NCBI RefSeq assembly: GCF_042453785.1
Contig: NC_091664.1
Span: 30,428,501 to 30,492,500 of the forward strand
Length of the DNA: 64,000 bases
DNA from: Malus domestica
Lineage: Eukaryota; Streptophyta; Magnoliopsida; Rosales; Rosaceae
Direction: 5' to 3'
Made by a program: the position numbers and the translations under genes. The notes beneath the pieces were generated by a model. The model was not told the DNA's origin and did not search any database. It saw only the letters and a program-made list of their open reading frames with translations. Positions 31,302 to 43,652 of the stretch are shown here, piece by piece. Numbering within the stretch: the first letter of the stretch is position 1; every line of letters begins with the position of its first letter.

Positions 31302-34300
31302 ATGACTATGGAAATCGTGGTGGATGCGGCGTCGTTTGACGCCGACTTGTTGCAGCTCAATGAGGTGTCCCCTTTGGCCCTCAAATCGAATCCGAGCTAC
31401 GTCGAGTCGCTGTTCGAGCAGTGGCTTTCGCTTCCCGATACTAATCGCCTGGTACTTGAAAACCCGAATTTTGCCTTCAAAATTTGAAATTTTTGGTGTT
31501 TTTGCATTGTTTTGGTTGTGCATCTTATTAGGTTTCGAAGAATTTATGGGTACATTTTTTTTATTTTTGAATTTGGTGAGCTTGGTTTTTTGCTAATTAT
31601 ATAAGAATTACTGAATTATGTGTGTTTTTTCTGGATATGTATAGAATTTGTATGGATGTGTAAATGTATTTTGTGCTGGCGTGTGAAAATAGCATGAGAG
31701 CTAAGAAATAATGATGCTGAATTGATTTTAGCATGTAGTAATTTTCCCGCCATGGTATTGAATTGGTTCGGAAACGATGTCATTGTGATGAAAGAAGCAT
31801 TAAAGGGAACATGTCAGTATGAAAAAAGGGATGAAATTTGTAGATTATGAGCACCCGGGGTTTATATTTCCGAGTACCTTAAGGTAGTTCTTTAAGTATT
31901 TGTAATTAGTTATTCGAATTGCTACTCCCTACAAGTTTTATTTTTCAATTGGGATACGTTTACTGTACATTATTTCATATTGTTTCCTGCTTTTCTGATG
32001 CATGGCGGTTTTTTCATTTTCCTGAACTTATGATTGCAGGTGACACAACTGCTAACTGAAGCAAAGGCAGGTGGGCCCCTGAATGTCCAGGGAAACTCTT
32101 CTAGTCCACATGCCACTGGAGGCAGTACGTTGCCTTCCATGTTTCCAGCCGGCAGTGCACCACCACTGTCACCAAGAAGTTCATCTGGATCCCCTCGCAT
32201 TATGAAACAGAGGATTGGTCCTTCTCATTTAGGTTCTCCCCTGAAAGTAGTTAGCGAGCCGGTTAAGGAAGTGATACCTCAGGTTTGACAAATCCTAATC
32301 TTTTTCGGCAATCTTGTGGCACTGTTTTTCTGTTTCTTTGGTAAAGCATGTCATTCATCATTTGAACTATCTATCTGCAATGGTTTTCCTTTTAGAGGGA
32401 AAGGTAGATTATTATTTCTAACTTGGATTTTGTACCACTTGTAGTTTTACTTTCTACATGGTCGCCCACCTCCAAATGAACTAAAAGATCAATGCTTGTT
32501 TAGAATCAATCAGTTTTTCTCTGGCAACTCAGACGGACTGCAGATGCATGGTGAGATGCACTTAAGATATGAGTTTATGGTGTACTACTGGAATAAGATT
32601 TTAACCAATCTCTTTGGTGTATCAGAATTTAAATCAGTTGCTAAGGATATCTGCAAGCTGCCTTCATTCTTCTCCACATCTCTCTTCAAAAAGATTGATG
32701 CTAATAGCACTGGATTTGTAACAAGGTAATATTCACTTTTGTCATTGCTTATGAAAGGATGTAGTTTCAAAGTTGCTATCCCCACCCCTTTACTGTGGTT
32801 TATCTTATGTGCCACAACTATTATCCTCTACTATTAAAATGTCTTAATTATTGTTCACCTACCCTATTACCCCCACTTTAAGGAGCATGAATCTTTCAGC
32901 CTGAAGTGGACAAAAATGCCCTTTATAAGGGTTGATTGGGGAGAAGGGGTTCAAGTAGCTTTCTTGGAGGCTATTTTTTTCTGAGCTGACTTTTAGCCAT
33001 CTCCTGGTATAAACTAATGTGGTTACCTCATCTGACTAAAAGTTCCGGGTGACCCCTCTCTGGTCATGTTTCTTTAGTTCTTCTCTCTGGACTTTGTTAA
33101 TTCTCTTGTTATTGAAGCTTGGCTGTTTCCTTTGCAAACCATACTCTTAATTTTTTCTACTAATTTGTTTGTAGGGACACATTTGTTGATTATTGGGTCA
33201 CTGGAAACATGTTGACGATGGATATAGCTACTCAGATATATTCCATCTTAAAGCAACCAGATCTCAAATACCTCACTCAGGTTTTTGTCTTGCTTTATTT
33301 GTTTCCCTCGTTTATGTTTTATTGCAAATCTGTGTTCAACCTGATATCTCTACAAATATGTATAATTAATCATTATACCATTAAATGCAGTGTTGATCAT
33401 TAAAATTATTACGTTTGGTGCACTACCTAGCATCTAAATCCTGTTCCTGTTTGATAACAGGATGACTTTAAACCTGTCCTTCGAGAACTTTTGGCAACTC
33501 ATCCAGGGTTGGAGTTCTTGCAGAGCACGCAAGAGTTTCAGGAAAGATATGGTTTGTTCTCCACCTACAATCAGCCTTTTCTTGATACCATATGTTTGTT
33601 GAGTTTTCCATTCCCCTCTCTCCTCCTCCTTTGTTTTCTCCCTTCCTCCCACTTAGGCTGTTTTAGTATTGCATTTTCACTGTGGTTATGATTGATGCAA
33701 TTCCTTTCACATGATGCACACGTTAACTTGAGATATTCTTGCAAATGGTCCAGCTGAAACTGTAATATACAGAATATTTTACTACATAAATAGATCTGGG
33801 AACGGTCATCTCACACTCAGGGAGTTGAAGCGTGGAAACTTGATTGATGCAATGCAACATGCAGATGAAGAAGAGGACATCAACAAGGTTTTGAGGTAAA
33901 GATTCAGGATACAGACTTAGTCTGTGTTACTATAGACTATAGGGTGTGGCCAGTAGAATTAGGAACCATCAAGCCTGTTTTCTTTCACACAATCTGGAAC
34001 AGGTTGCGGGAGTGTTCCTCACTGCATGTTGGTGTGTTTTATGTGATATCAGTGATTTTTGGTCTTCAAAACTCCTTTTTTCTTATATGATCTGTCACAG
34101 GTACTTCTCGTATGAGCACTTTTATGTGATATACTGCAAGTTTTGGGAGCTGGATACAGATCATGATTTCCTGATCGACAAAGAGAACCTGATCAGATAT
34201 GGTAACCATGCACTTACCTACCGGATTGTTGACAGAATATTTTCTCAGGTTTGTCATGAAGCTTTTGTTTACCAACTTTAAGAAAAGGTTCTCAATCAAT

Positions 34301-36041
34301 AAAAGCTTAAACCTTGATCTATTACCTACCTCCCTCCCTCCCTCCCTCCCTCCCTCCCTCCCTCTCTCTCTCTCTCTCTGAGGCATGCAGTCTCGTTTAT
34401 GTAATTAATGAGTTTATTTTTTGTTTCTCAGGTCGCAAGAAAGTTTACGAGCCAGGTTGAAGGAAAGATGGGGTATCAAGATTTTGTCTACTTCATTCTC
34501 TCAGAGGAGGATAAGACTTCTGAGCCTAGCCTTGAGTTCTGGTATATCTTTACCTCTTATCTATTTCAGTCAGTAACTTGCTTCACTAGACTTAGCAGTC
34601 AAGTGTAATCATGGGTAATGCAGCAATATAAGATAGAAGTCCAAGTGGAACATATGTGCTGGGTAGTATGATGGAAAAAGTGGAAAGATTACAAAATACG
34701 TAAAAATGGGTTTCCACCATTGTTGTATTAATTTTCTTAATCAGCCTTGTTGATTCAACATTCATTTAAAGTCAGCCATGCACTAAAAAGAATTAGGCTA
34801 GTCAGGAACGAATTGTGATTTATTTCTAAAAAGAATAAAGATTAAATCAATCATTGGATGGGTGAATTCAGTTGCCTAATAATCGTATAGAAGTATTATT
34901 AGGTGGAAACTTTATTCTCTATACTTCATGTAGCAGTACTGGAAACTTTTTCCCTGAAAACTTTTTAAGTAGAACCATTGCTATGTCCTGCTTTCAGAGG
35001 CGGTTCGGAAGATTCATTGTTCTTGTTAGGTTTTGATCAGATTTGACTTTGGGATGGGACAGAGACCGATATTTGAGCCTTCAATTAAGTGTAATTGAAT
35101 GTGCAGTCTCAGTTTGCCAAGTGATGGATGGAGGGATCCACTTGCTTCAACTTTACAGTTAATTATTCTATCAATTCTGTAGTAGCTGTGACACTACATT
35201 GTTCATGTTAGGTTCAAATGCATAGATTTGGATGGAAATGGAGTTTTGACACGGAATGAACTGAATTTCTTTTATGAGGAGCAATTGCATAGAATGGAGT
35301 GCATGGCCCAAGAACCTGTTCTCTTTGAGGATATTTTGTGCCAGATAATTGACATGATTGGACCAGAGGTTTGCCTTTTCTGACAGTGCCTTTTACTCAT
35401 ATCTTATCTTTTTTTGGAATAAACTGAACGTTGTTTAAACAAAGTCTTAAAGTACAAGGTTGAGGGCAAGTGGTCCTTATCGGAATAATTGTAACCCCTC
35501 CTTAATTGATCATTGCGTTGCTGGCATGTAACATCCTGGAAATAAGCATCTGCCGAGCTTTATTGCCTCAAGAAAATTGTTTAAAAGAATGGAATACTAT
35601 GCAGCTTGTTAGATATGGTTTTATTGTCATTGACATGAAGTTTTGTTCTTGCAGAATGAGAGCTATATCACACTCCATGATCTGAAAGGCTGTAAGCTTT
35701 CAGGAAGTGTTTTCAATATCCTTTTCAACCTTAACAAGTTCATGGCCTTTGAAACTCGTGATCCATTTCTCATTCGTCAGGTATTCAAAACAGTTTTTCT
35801 TTTCATCATTTGATGTTGGAAGATTACGGATAAACATGTGGTAGACTGCATTTCTATTGTTGGAACAGACTTGCTGTTGCTGATATTGTGATGTTTACAG
35901 GAACGTGAGAATCCAACCTTGACAGAGTGGGATCGATTTGCACATAGAGAATACATCAGACTTTCAATGGAAGAAGATGTTGAAGATGCCTCAAATGGAA
36001 GTGCCGAAGTTTGGGACGAATCACTAGAGGCTCCCTTTTGA
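31302..36041 (+). CDS. Serine/threonine protein phosphatase 2A regulatory subunit B''
   Basis: Twelve coding exons: 31302-31451, 32040-32282, 32445-32550, 32626-32725, 33175-33280, 33461-33551, 33754-33895, 34101-34248, 34432-34541, 35212-35368, 35655-35780, 35901-36041. They give 539 aa, the usual size of plant B'' proteins. Two EF-hands are visible: [13 protein letters not shown] (about 331-343) and [13 protein letters not shown] (about 404-416). Other family landmarks are [51 protein letters not shown] and [14 protein letters not shown]. The B'' subunit directs the PP2A catalytic core to substrates and responds to Ca2+. It is closer to the general B'' group than to TON2/FASS, judged from memory. 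The intron 32551-32625 is 75 nt, in frame and stop-free, so retention would add 25 residues. Confidence 0.93.
34328..34379. repeat. (CCCT)n-(CT)n tract in a PP2A intron
   Basis: Polypyrimidine microsatellite of about 50 bp between exons 8 and 9. The complementary strand reads (GGGA)n and could form a G-quadruplex. It lies about 53 bp upstream of the exon 9 acceptor. Confidence 0.9.
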
Positions 36042-38477
36042 GTTCAACTCAGGTAATCTACCTTAGTTTGAAGTCAATAAAATATGGCATTGCTTTATTT
36101 TAATTATATTACCCTTTCCTTTTTATTTTGATTCATTCCTATGATGGGCTGATGGGTATACAAAACATGTTATTAACCTCAGTTTCTTGGACTCTGCATA
36201 TCATGTAGTGGAAACAGATAAAAATTACAATACTTTTGATCTACTTTGTGTAAACACAAGTCTCACAAAACTCTGAATGTTTAACTCAACATGCAGTAAA
36301 GATATTTATTTGTCCGTAGATTCTCATCGGAAACATCATGAATATTGTATGATCACAAATATCAACGCCATGAACTTGTGAATGATGTTATGCATAATTC
36401 CTTTCTCGTCTCCATTGCCTATGGAAATTCCACCTTTGCATTTGTCTTTGCAGGAATAGGATAGGTAATTTCAGTTTCTTCTTTAAACTGGCAATCAGAC
36501 AGAACTGACGACTCGTAGAATCAGTATGTCAAACGAGCTGTTGTAGTGCAGATACCTGCACTGTTGTTGAGGGTAAATTCTGAACTCGGTGGTGTCAAGG
36601 TACCTTTTTTTCCAGCAGCAAAACTGGAAGAATACTGGTCTACATGTGCATGAATTGAACAAACGACGGGTCAGAATGGAAGCCCCATAGCCCCAAATCA
36701 TAGCATTCGGAATAGCTGTCTGCTCACGATTAACCACGGCCAGTTGAAAGATAATAACATCCCGTAACACTCAAAGCTACCATCTTTCTCTCCTTTTGGT
36801 TCAATTTGTTGCCTCAAGTTGTAAGGTATCACTTATTTAAGGTTTTAATTTATGTCATAGTGATTGGTTGTTTGAATACTTTCATTTGTAAAGTTCTTTA
36901 GGTCGTGCCGGGCTTCTTTGTCAAGCAATTTTGGTTCCTATCAATTGATATTCATGGTTCATAATCTTTTCGTGTTTATTCATCTTATTGTACGCAAACT
37001 GAGTAAGATAATGACCTGATATTCGAGTGGATGCAATCGATTTCTTCCCTATCAAGAGAAGCAGCATTTTGCTCGGATTTGCAAGACTATTTCTTGCAAA
37101 ACCGAGCAAAAACCCGGGCAACCCTATGAATGCTTGATCTGAAAGAGCTTATGGTATGGAATTGGGCAACTTTTGCCTCAACTGTGTCTTCTAAATTTTG
37201 CACAAGCATTGTTAGTGTAAAACATGTCAATGGCTACTTTTCAGAGTAGACCAGGAGCATAAAAAATATCAGAACCTAGACTGGCTTTTGAGATACGAGA
37301 GAGTTTAACATGTGACGGGGCGTATATTTTTACATTATTGTCACGTCGTATGTTTCTATATTATTGTCACGTGAGAAGAGATGCTTACAGGGAACACACA
37401 TCCAGTCACGCCCCATAATTTCCTCCTTGTATCACATACGATACAAGAGATGGTAATGTGGGATATACCTTCGGTAACGCCTATAAATTCCCCAAAGCAC
37501 GAAACAATTTTCTGCCACTATCGACCTCTAACCCTAAGGGAGAAGGTTTTCTTAATAAATTAATTTTAAAAAAAATTAACACGGACAAGTGCCAATCCTT
37601 ATTCTGGCCCGCCCATAGTTTAAAACGGACAAGGATTGTCTGCCCTCTCACTTCTGGTGCCCTTCCGTGCCCTCTTGTTTTGTGTGGTTACGGTTAAGCC
37701 ATGTCAACATTTTATATTGTTTTTTTTATAGAGATAATAAGACAAAAATAAATAGCAATATAAAATGTTGATGTAGCTTAACCGTAACCATACAAACAGG
37801 AGAGCACGGGAGGGCACCGAAAGTGGGAGGGCAGACAATCTTTATCCGTTTAAAACAACATTTGTTTCCATTCGGATTCACTTTGTGGGAATCTTAGGGA
37901 TTCTACGTCTTTGTCATTCATCGTGTATCATGCAGTAAGAAATTATTTGATTTTTTTATTTAAAATTAAACACAAATAGTATTTGACGAAAATTGATCGT
38001 ACGATGTACGATGAATAGCTAAGATATAGGGATTTCTACTATTCCAACAGAGTGGATCCGGATAGGAACCTCTTCCGTTTAAAACCATATGAAAGTTTGT
38101 TTGAATTTTTTTTTTAAATAATTAAAAACGTTTTTAATGAAAATATTTTTAAAATTAATCATTGGTTAAAATTCAAGTGAATTATAAAAAAGCATTTAAG
38201 TGATTCGACATATCTAATGCTTCTAAAAAAATATTTAAAATAATTTTAGATCCAAAATTAGTTTCATAAAAAACGTTTCCAGACATTTTAAAAAACTTTC
38301 AAAAGTCCAAAACAAAAAGTTTCTTCGTGAGGAAGGTAAAAACAACTAAGCACCTCTCCCAATTACACAATCCCAAAACCCTGCCTTTCCCAGAAACTCA
38401 GAGAAGTTGAAAGCAGGTTTTGGGTAAGCTTTAGCGCAGCGGCGGGTGCGGTTAGACTGTTAGAGCAGCAGGCGGAG
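36042..38477. other. Intergenic between PP2A B'' and DPH6
   Basis: It holds the PP2A 3' UTR, possibly with an intron since a donor-like site follows the stop. It also holds a Mutator-like MITE at 37627-37847, AT-rich sequence at 38090-38330, and the DPH6 promoter next to 38478. No additional gene is supported. Confidence 0.4.
37627..37847. mobile_element. Foldback MITE, Mutator-like (copy 1)
   Basis: Element of 221 bp flanked by an identical 9-bp direct repeat, GTTTAAAAC, at 37618-37626 and 37848-37856. The ends GGACAAGGATTGTCTGCCCTC and (reverse complement) GGATAAAGATTGTCTGCCCTC are inverted repeats. The homology continues inward through GGTTACGGTTAAG and AACATTTTATATTG, so nearly the whole element is self-complementary. 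A 9-bp duplication with long inverted repeats fits the Mutator superfamily. No coding capacity. A relative lies at 59826-60043. Confidence 0.85.
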
Positions 38478-41400
38478 ATGAAGGTGGTTGCTTTAGTAAG
38501 CGGTGGCAAGGACAGCTGCTATGCCATGATGAAGTGCATCCAATACGGCCACCAGGTTCGTTACTTTCCGTTTGGTTCCCTAGAAAATGCAGGAAATTCA
38601 TAGCAAAGATTGATTTTTTCCTGATCTTTCACGTTGTTTTCACCTTTTGTGTATTTGGGTTTTCACTGAAAGTTCAGCTTGACTTTGAGTTTAGATTGCT
38701 AATGGCATTGGGATTGATGACTGAGTGTTTGGTGGCTGAGAAAATCCAGGATTGTTAAAGAAAAAAGGAGAAAATTTCGTTCCTTTTTTGCCTTTTTATA
38801 ACTGGTTTCTGAATTGCTTATATCTCTTGGGTTCAGTTTTCGCTTTTGAGTGATTGCTGGTTAAATAAATAATTGGGCTCATTTGAGATTGCTTCTGTAA
38901 AAGCAGTTCTGCTCATAGTGCTTACATTAGAAACACGTTGAAGTTTTTATTGAAATCTAAGTGGTTTATGAAAAAGCATCTAGCAAGTGATTCTCTAGAA
39001 AGCGGTTCTATTCACCCAGAAGCACTTGAAACGCAGTCATAAACGCTTTTGGTTGCCATGTTCAAAGAGTTTAAAGATTCTTTATAAATGTCATATTCAA
39101 AGTTTGATAATTGATACGTGCTTTTTATTACGCAGATTGTTGCAGTGGCAAATTTGATGCCAGCTGATGATTCTGTGGACGAGCTTGATAGCTACATGTA
39201 TCAAACTGTAAGTCTCTCTTTCCTTCCTCACTACAATTACGTATTCGAATTAAAGTTAAGGAAATCCAGTGATGTGATTGTTGAGTCTGATTACGTTCCT
39301 TAGGTTGGGCACCAGATAGTCGTCAGCTATGCAGAATGCATGGGAGTCCCGTTGTTCAGAAGGAGAATACAAGGATCCACAAGGCAAGATTTTAAGAAGG
39401 AAATTTTGATAAAAACATTTTATCCTAGATTGAGAAGCTGCAATCTTTGTTATTATTGTTGAGAAATTCTCACCTGTAAAGCATTTTTATATCCCCTTGA
39501 TTACTTGATCGCTTTTGTGGATCATATAGGCATCAGAAGCTTAGCTATAGAATGACACCTGGCGATGAAGTCGAAGATATGTTTATTTTGTTAAATGAAG
39601 TGAAAAGACAGATTCCTTCTGTCACAGCAGTATCCTCTGGTGCTATTGCATCAGATTATCAAAGGCTGCGGGTGGAAAGTGTGTGTTCTAGGTTAGGGCT
39701 TGTTTCTCTAGCATACTTGTGGAAACAAGATCAGTCGTTGCTCCTTCAAGAAATGGTAATTTCATTTTTAACAATGTAAATGCAGTTTATTAGTAATGCA
39801 TTATTTTAACTCACATACCCTTTTTGCCAACCAGATAACTAATGAGATTCTAGCAATTACAGTTAAGGTAAATTTCATTGTTTAACTTGCTATTTTGGTT
39901 GCTTGAAATCACTTGCATGCGTATTTGGACGGTTTTATGGATGGAAGCCTAATATTGTTTGAATATTGTAGGTTGCTGCTATGGGGTTGGATCCCTCAAA
40001 GCACTTGGGCAAAGGAATAGCATTCTTACAACCCTATCTGCATAAGTTGAAAGAGTATGTTTTTTTTTTTCTCTGCCCAACCCCCTTAAACCAAAGTTTC
40101 TGCAGTACATTGATATTACCATTCTTGATTGTATACGAGCATAATCCATAAAATCTGTTGGTTAATCTTCCATTCGTTGTCAGTTTGTATGGTATTAATG
40201 TATGCGGCGAAGGAGGGGAATATGAAACCTTGACACTGGACTGCCCTCTCTTTGTTGTAAGTTTATATCGTTTCTCATCCTCTGGCCATGGTCTGCTGTG
40301 AATAAGCGGGAGTGAGCAGTTGTCCCAATTCATTTTTCTTATCACATTTTTAAGTCAACATTTAGGTCACTTGTTGCATTTACGTTCTACATGATTTTTT
40401 TAATTTACAGAATGCTAGAATTGTGCTGGATGAGTTTCAAATAATACTGCACTCTTCAGATTCCATAGCTCCAGTTGGGGTGCTTCATCCCTTGGCTTTT
40501 CATTTGGAAAATAAGGCAGAGTCCTGTAGTTTGGGGAGCAGTGATCATACCAATCAAAGGTGTCAGGAGAAGAAGAGTTTTCTATTGGAGGTGCAAGGAG
40601 ACCATTCACAAGGATATGATGCTGCACACAAAACTGATGCCGAAGTTGAGAATGCAGTTGAACTTGCTGATTATAAACTTCACATTTCAAGAACACAAAA
40701 GGGGGATACATTTTCTATTTGTTGCTGGTTACAAGATTCATGTACGACTTCCACAGGTGAACAGTAGATGAAGTATACTTCTCCAGTTGTAATTTTTATT
40801 CCCCGCCAGTGTATCGTTTTTCAAATAGTATTATAACAATTTAATACTGTTAAATGATCTAATTGACAGGATTGCAAGGAGATCTGGAGGCTGTCCTGAA
40901 GAAAATTGAATCACTACTTGTAGAATATGGTTTTGGTTGGGAATATGTTCTCTATATTCATCTTTATATTGCCAACATGAAAGAGTTTGCTGCAGCAAAT
41001 GATACATATGTGAGGTATATAACTCAAGGTAAGTGCCCCTTTGGTGTTCCATCCCGCAGTACAATTGAACTGCCTTTGTCGCAAGTGGGTTTAGGTAAGG
41101 CATACATGGAAGTTTTGGTGGCAAATGACCATTCCAAAAAGGTTCTACATGTACAGAGTATATCTTGCTGGGCACCCAGTTGTATTGGACCTTATAGCCA
41201 GGTAAAACATACATCATCAGCTCCCAGTCAGCACCTTTCCTTTTACTTTTCTTCATTTTCCTAATGAGAACAGTAGGTTTGCATCATATAAGGTGGAAAG
41301 TTCCATGAATTTAAAATTGGTGATCTTCTAATTTCGATCAATTTGTTTGCTTCCAGGCAACTTTGCATAAGGAGATACTTCACATGGCTGGGCAGTTGGG

Positions 41401-42427
41401 GCTCGATCCTCCCACAATGACATTATGCCAAGGAGGCCCCATTGACGAGCTGGAAAAGGCACTAGAAAATAGTGAAGCAGTGGCTAAATCCTTTAACTGT
41501 TCAATATCAGCCTCAGCTATTGTTTTTGTCACTTACTGTTCAACAAAAATTCTATCGTCAGAGAGAGTTAAAATTCAGGAGAAGCAGGTTGCTTTCCTTA
41601 AACAAACAAGGAGCTTTGAGTTGGATCTAGGAACCAATTCTGAAGCATTTGATCCCATTTTTCTATATGTGCTTGTCCCTGATCTACCAAAAGGGTAAAT
41701 TTTTTATTTATGCTCCTCATTTGTTTCGATTTTATTTCGTCGTGATTACCTGAAATAATTAGTTGCTCCTCTTTTTGGCATGCAGGGCCCTTGTAGAAAT
41801 TAAGCCCATTTTATTTGTTGCAGAAGATATCGAAGAACCAACTGAGAATGCAAAAGACCAATCCTGCTCAAGCACCCCTGGTTACTGGGGTTTTCAGCAT
41901 GCAGACTGGCATGATTCTTGCTATCAGAGTTGCATTGTTCCTGGAAAATTATGTACGGTTGTTTTGTCCGTGAGTAGTGAACTTGCTTCAATGATCTGTC
42001 TGGAAGACAAGAACAAAGAGGATTATCAAAATTCTTTTGCAGAGAGGCAGATGGATAGAGTATCAAGATTTTGCATATATCTTCTGGATAAAATTATGAC
42101 GGAGAACGCTTTTTCTTGGCAAGACACAATGGTATGTTTCTTGTCTAATGACTCTTCTTTCTTTTGTTACTGTTTTTCGTTCGTATCATTCTAATTCTGT
42201 CTTTCCTTGCATAGTATTTGAGGTTGTATTGTCCAACAAACCTTCATGTATCTGTGGATGCACTCTCACTGATGTTGACTAATGCATTCAATGAACTCGC
42301 CGAAATGGGTCGGATCAAGACTGGCAAGGAACCCGTCTTCAACCTCATTCCGGTCTTAGGTGCTGGGAGTTCTTCAGCAACCATGAATGATATAATCACC
42401 TGTGAATTATTGGCCCAGAAGTCCTGA
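38478..42427 (+). CDS. DPH6: Diphthine-ammonia ligase with C-terminal RidA-like domains
   Basis: Twelve coding exons: 38478-38555, 39136-39207, 39304-39383, 39530-39755, 39835-39867, 39972-40054, 40184-40256, 40411-40756, 40870-41201, 41357-41694, 41786-42131, 42215-42427. They encode 739 aa. The N-terminal ATP-pyrophosphatase domain has the PP-loop SGGKDS (8-13) and GEGGEYETL (about 200-208). The C-terminal half carries two RidA/YjgF-like domains with IGPYSQ (436-441) and AGQLGLDP (about 451). The enzyme amidates diphthine to diphthamide on eEF2. The same fusion exists in yeast and plants (Arabidopsis At3g04480, often mislabelled endoribonuclease). The third intron, 39384-39529, uses a GC donor (AAG/GCAAG). 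The start context is good and no upstream in-frame ATG competes nearby. Confidence 0.93.
38885..39050. repeat. Diverged interspersed repeat in DPH6 intron 1
   Basis: It shares with about 20675-20830 a pattern of AGCAGTTCTGCT, GTTGAAGTTTTTATTGAAA and AAGCATCT, spaced alike. A third, weaker relative lies at about 8041-8225. It looks like an old MITE family rich in AGTGCTT; ends could not be fixed. Confidence 0.4.
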
Positions 42428-42540
42428 GTTTCATTGCTTCATGTGAAAGGAGAAAAGATCCTTTGATTTCCGATATGGTGTTTGATGCAAATGCCTAAAC
42501 TGTTTGTAATCGGATAATTTTATCCGCTCGCTTAAATTAC

Positions 42541-42690
42541 CGGGTGCAAGGGGCTGGTGGCTCAAGTAGATCAGAGCATTCCCCCTCCACCCGAGATTTT
42601 GTGTTCGATTTCCCTTCCGATGTCATTTGTATCAAAGAAATATTCTCTGGTTTTAATCCAACATTTTGTATGAATGATATTTGGAAAAAG
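42541..42690 (+). mobile_element. tRNA-derived SINE-like sequence
   Basis: GGCTGGTGGCTCAAGTAGATCAGAGC resembles a polymerase III A box, and GTGTTCGATTTCCC about 40 bp later resembles a B box. A short non-tRNA tail follows before the CT microsatellite. No target duplication was found and the sequence would not fold as a functional tRNA. It begins about 115 bp after the DPH6 stop, probably in or near its 3' UTR. Confidence 0.5.
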
Positions 42691-42703
42691 TCACACTGCT
42701 CCA

Positions 42704-42734
<31 letters not shown>

Positions 42735-43400
42735 ACCCCCGACATCTCCACACAGCAACGGCGAGCACAGTTGGAAAATGACCCGTCGTCTCCATGCATG
42801 CAAACCCTAAATTCCTTACTTCTTGTTGTGATAAAATAATAAACGATACAACGTATATTTTTCTCCGGTATGCACTCCTTGTTCAATTTAACACATAAAA
42901 AAAATACCACTGATAAGATTCAACAGGAGCGTGTCGAAGTTAATTTCAATAAAATTGAAAGACAAATTTGAAGAGTTATGTGGATAAAGTTGATGAGCTA
43001 GGGTTAGGGTTTGGACGCACCTTGAAAACAATATGGTTGGTACTTTGTCTGTTGGACACAAACCCTAAGATATTTGATTGATGATGTGTAATGTTTTGGT
43101 TTGGGTTGGCAACTTTGGCTTATTTCCAAACTCGTGCGTATGACAAGCAGATTGATGTGTTATATTATTGCATGCTTAGTTTGCTAACCCTGAGACCAAA
43201 CTAGACTAATGTGATGGCAAAATGTCTTGTCTTTCTTAATAAAATCTTGAACAACTGTGATGCCAGACAATAATCTTCTTAGTTTCATGTCTAATGTCTT
43301 TATATATAGAAATCAATTCAAATCATATCATTATTAGTTAATTATATGTAATTATACGATATGGTCTTGTACGTTGCAATCCTGCCGACACCATATACCA
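42690..43400 (+). repeat. Locally duplicated block, copy A
   Basis: It begins CACTGCTCC plus a (CT)n run, then CATCTCCACACAGCAAC, TCGAAGTTAATTTCAATAAAATTG, CCCTAAGATATTTGATTGATG and ends GTTGCAATCCTGC near 43385. The same order recurs in copies B and, in part, C. I see no long ORF, and the family is not recognised. Confidence 0.8.
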
Positions 43401-43599
43401 AGGGCAACCGTAAACCAACAAGACTCCTCATTTTGTGAGGGTTCCGGAAGAAGGGATAATGGCTATGGTACGCAGCCTTACGCGTGCTGTAAAGAGGTTG
43501 TTTCCAGGACTAGATACAGGGACCTTTCAGTCACAAAGGAGGCAACAACCACCATCTCATTTTACATTACACGTGGGGTTCACGCATGTTTGAAAAAAA

Positions 43600-43614
43600 C
43601 TCGCACTGCTCCAC

Positions 43615-43652
<38 letters not shown>

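Noticed and set aside
32496-32729. Reading 32445-32725 as one continuous PP2A exon
   Set aside because: The frame is open, but family alignment and GT/AG sites indicate a 75-nt intron at 32551-32625; kept as a possible retained-intron isoform.
42545-42620. Possible functional tRNA gene
   Set aside because: A- and B-box-like motifs are present, but no cloverleaf with paired acceptor arms can be formed; a SINE head is more likely.
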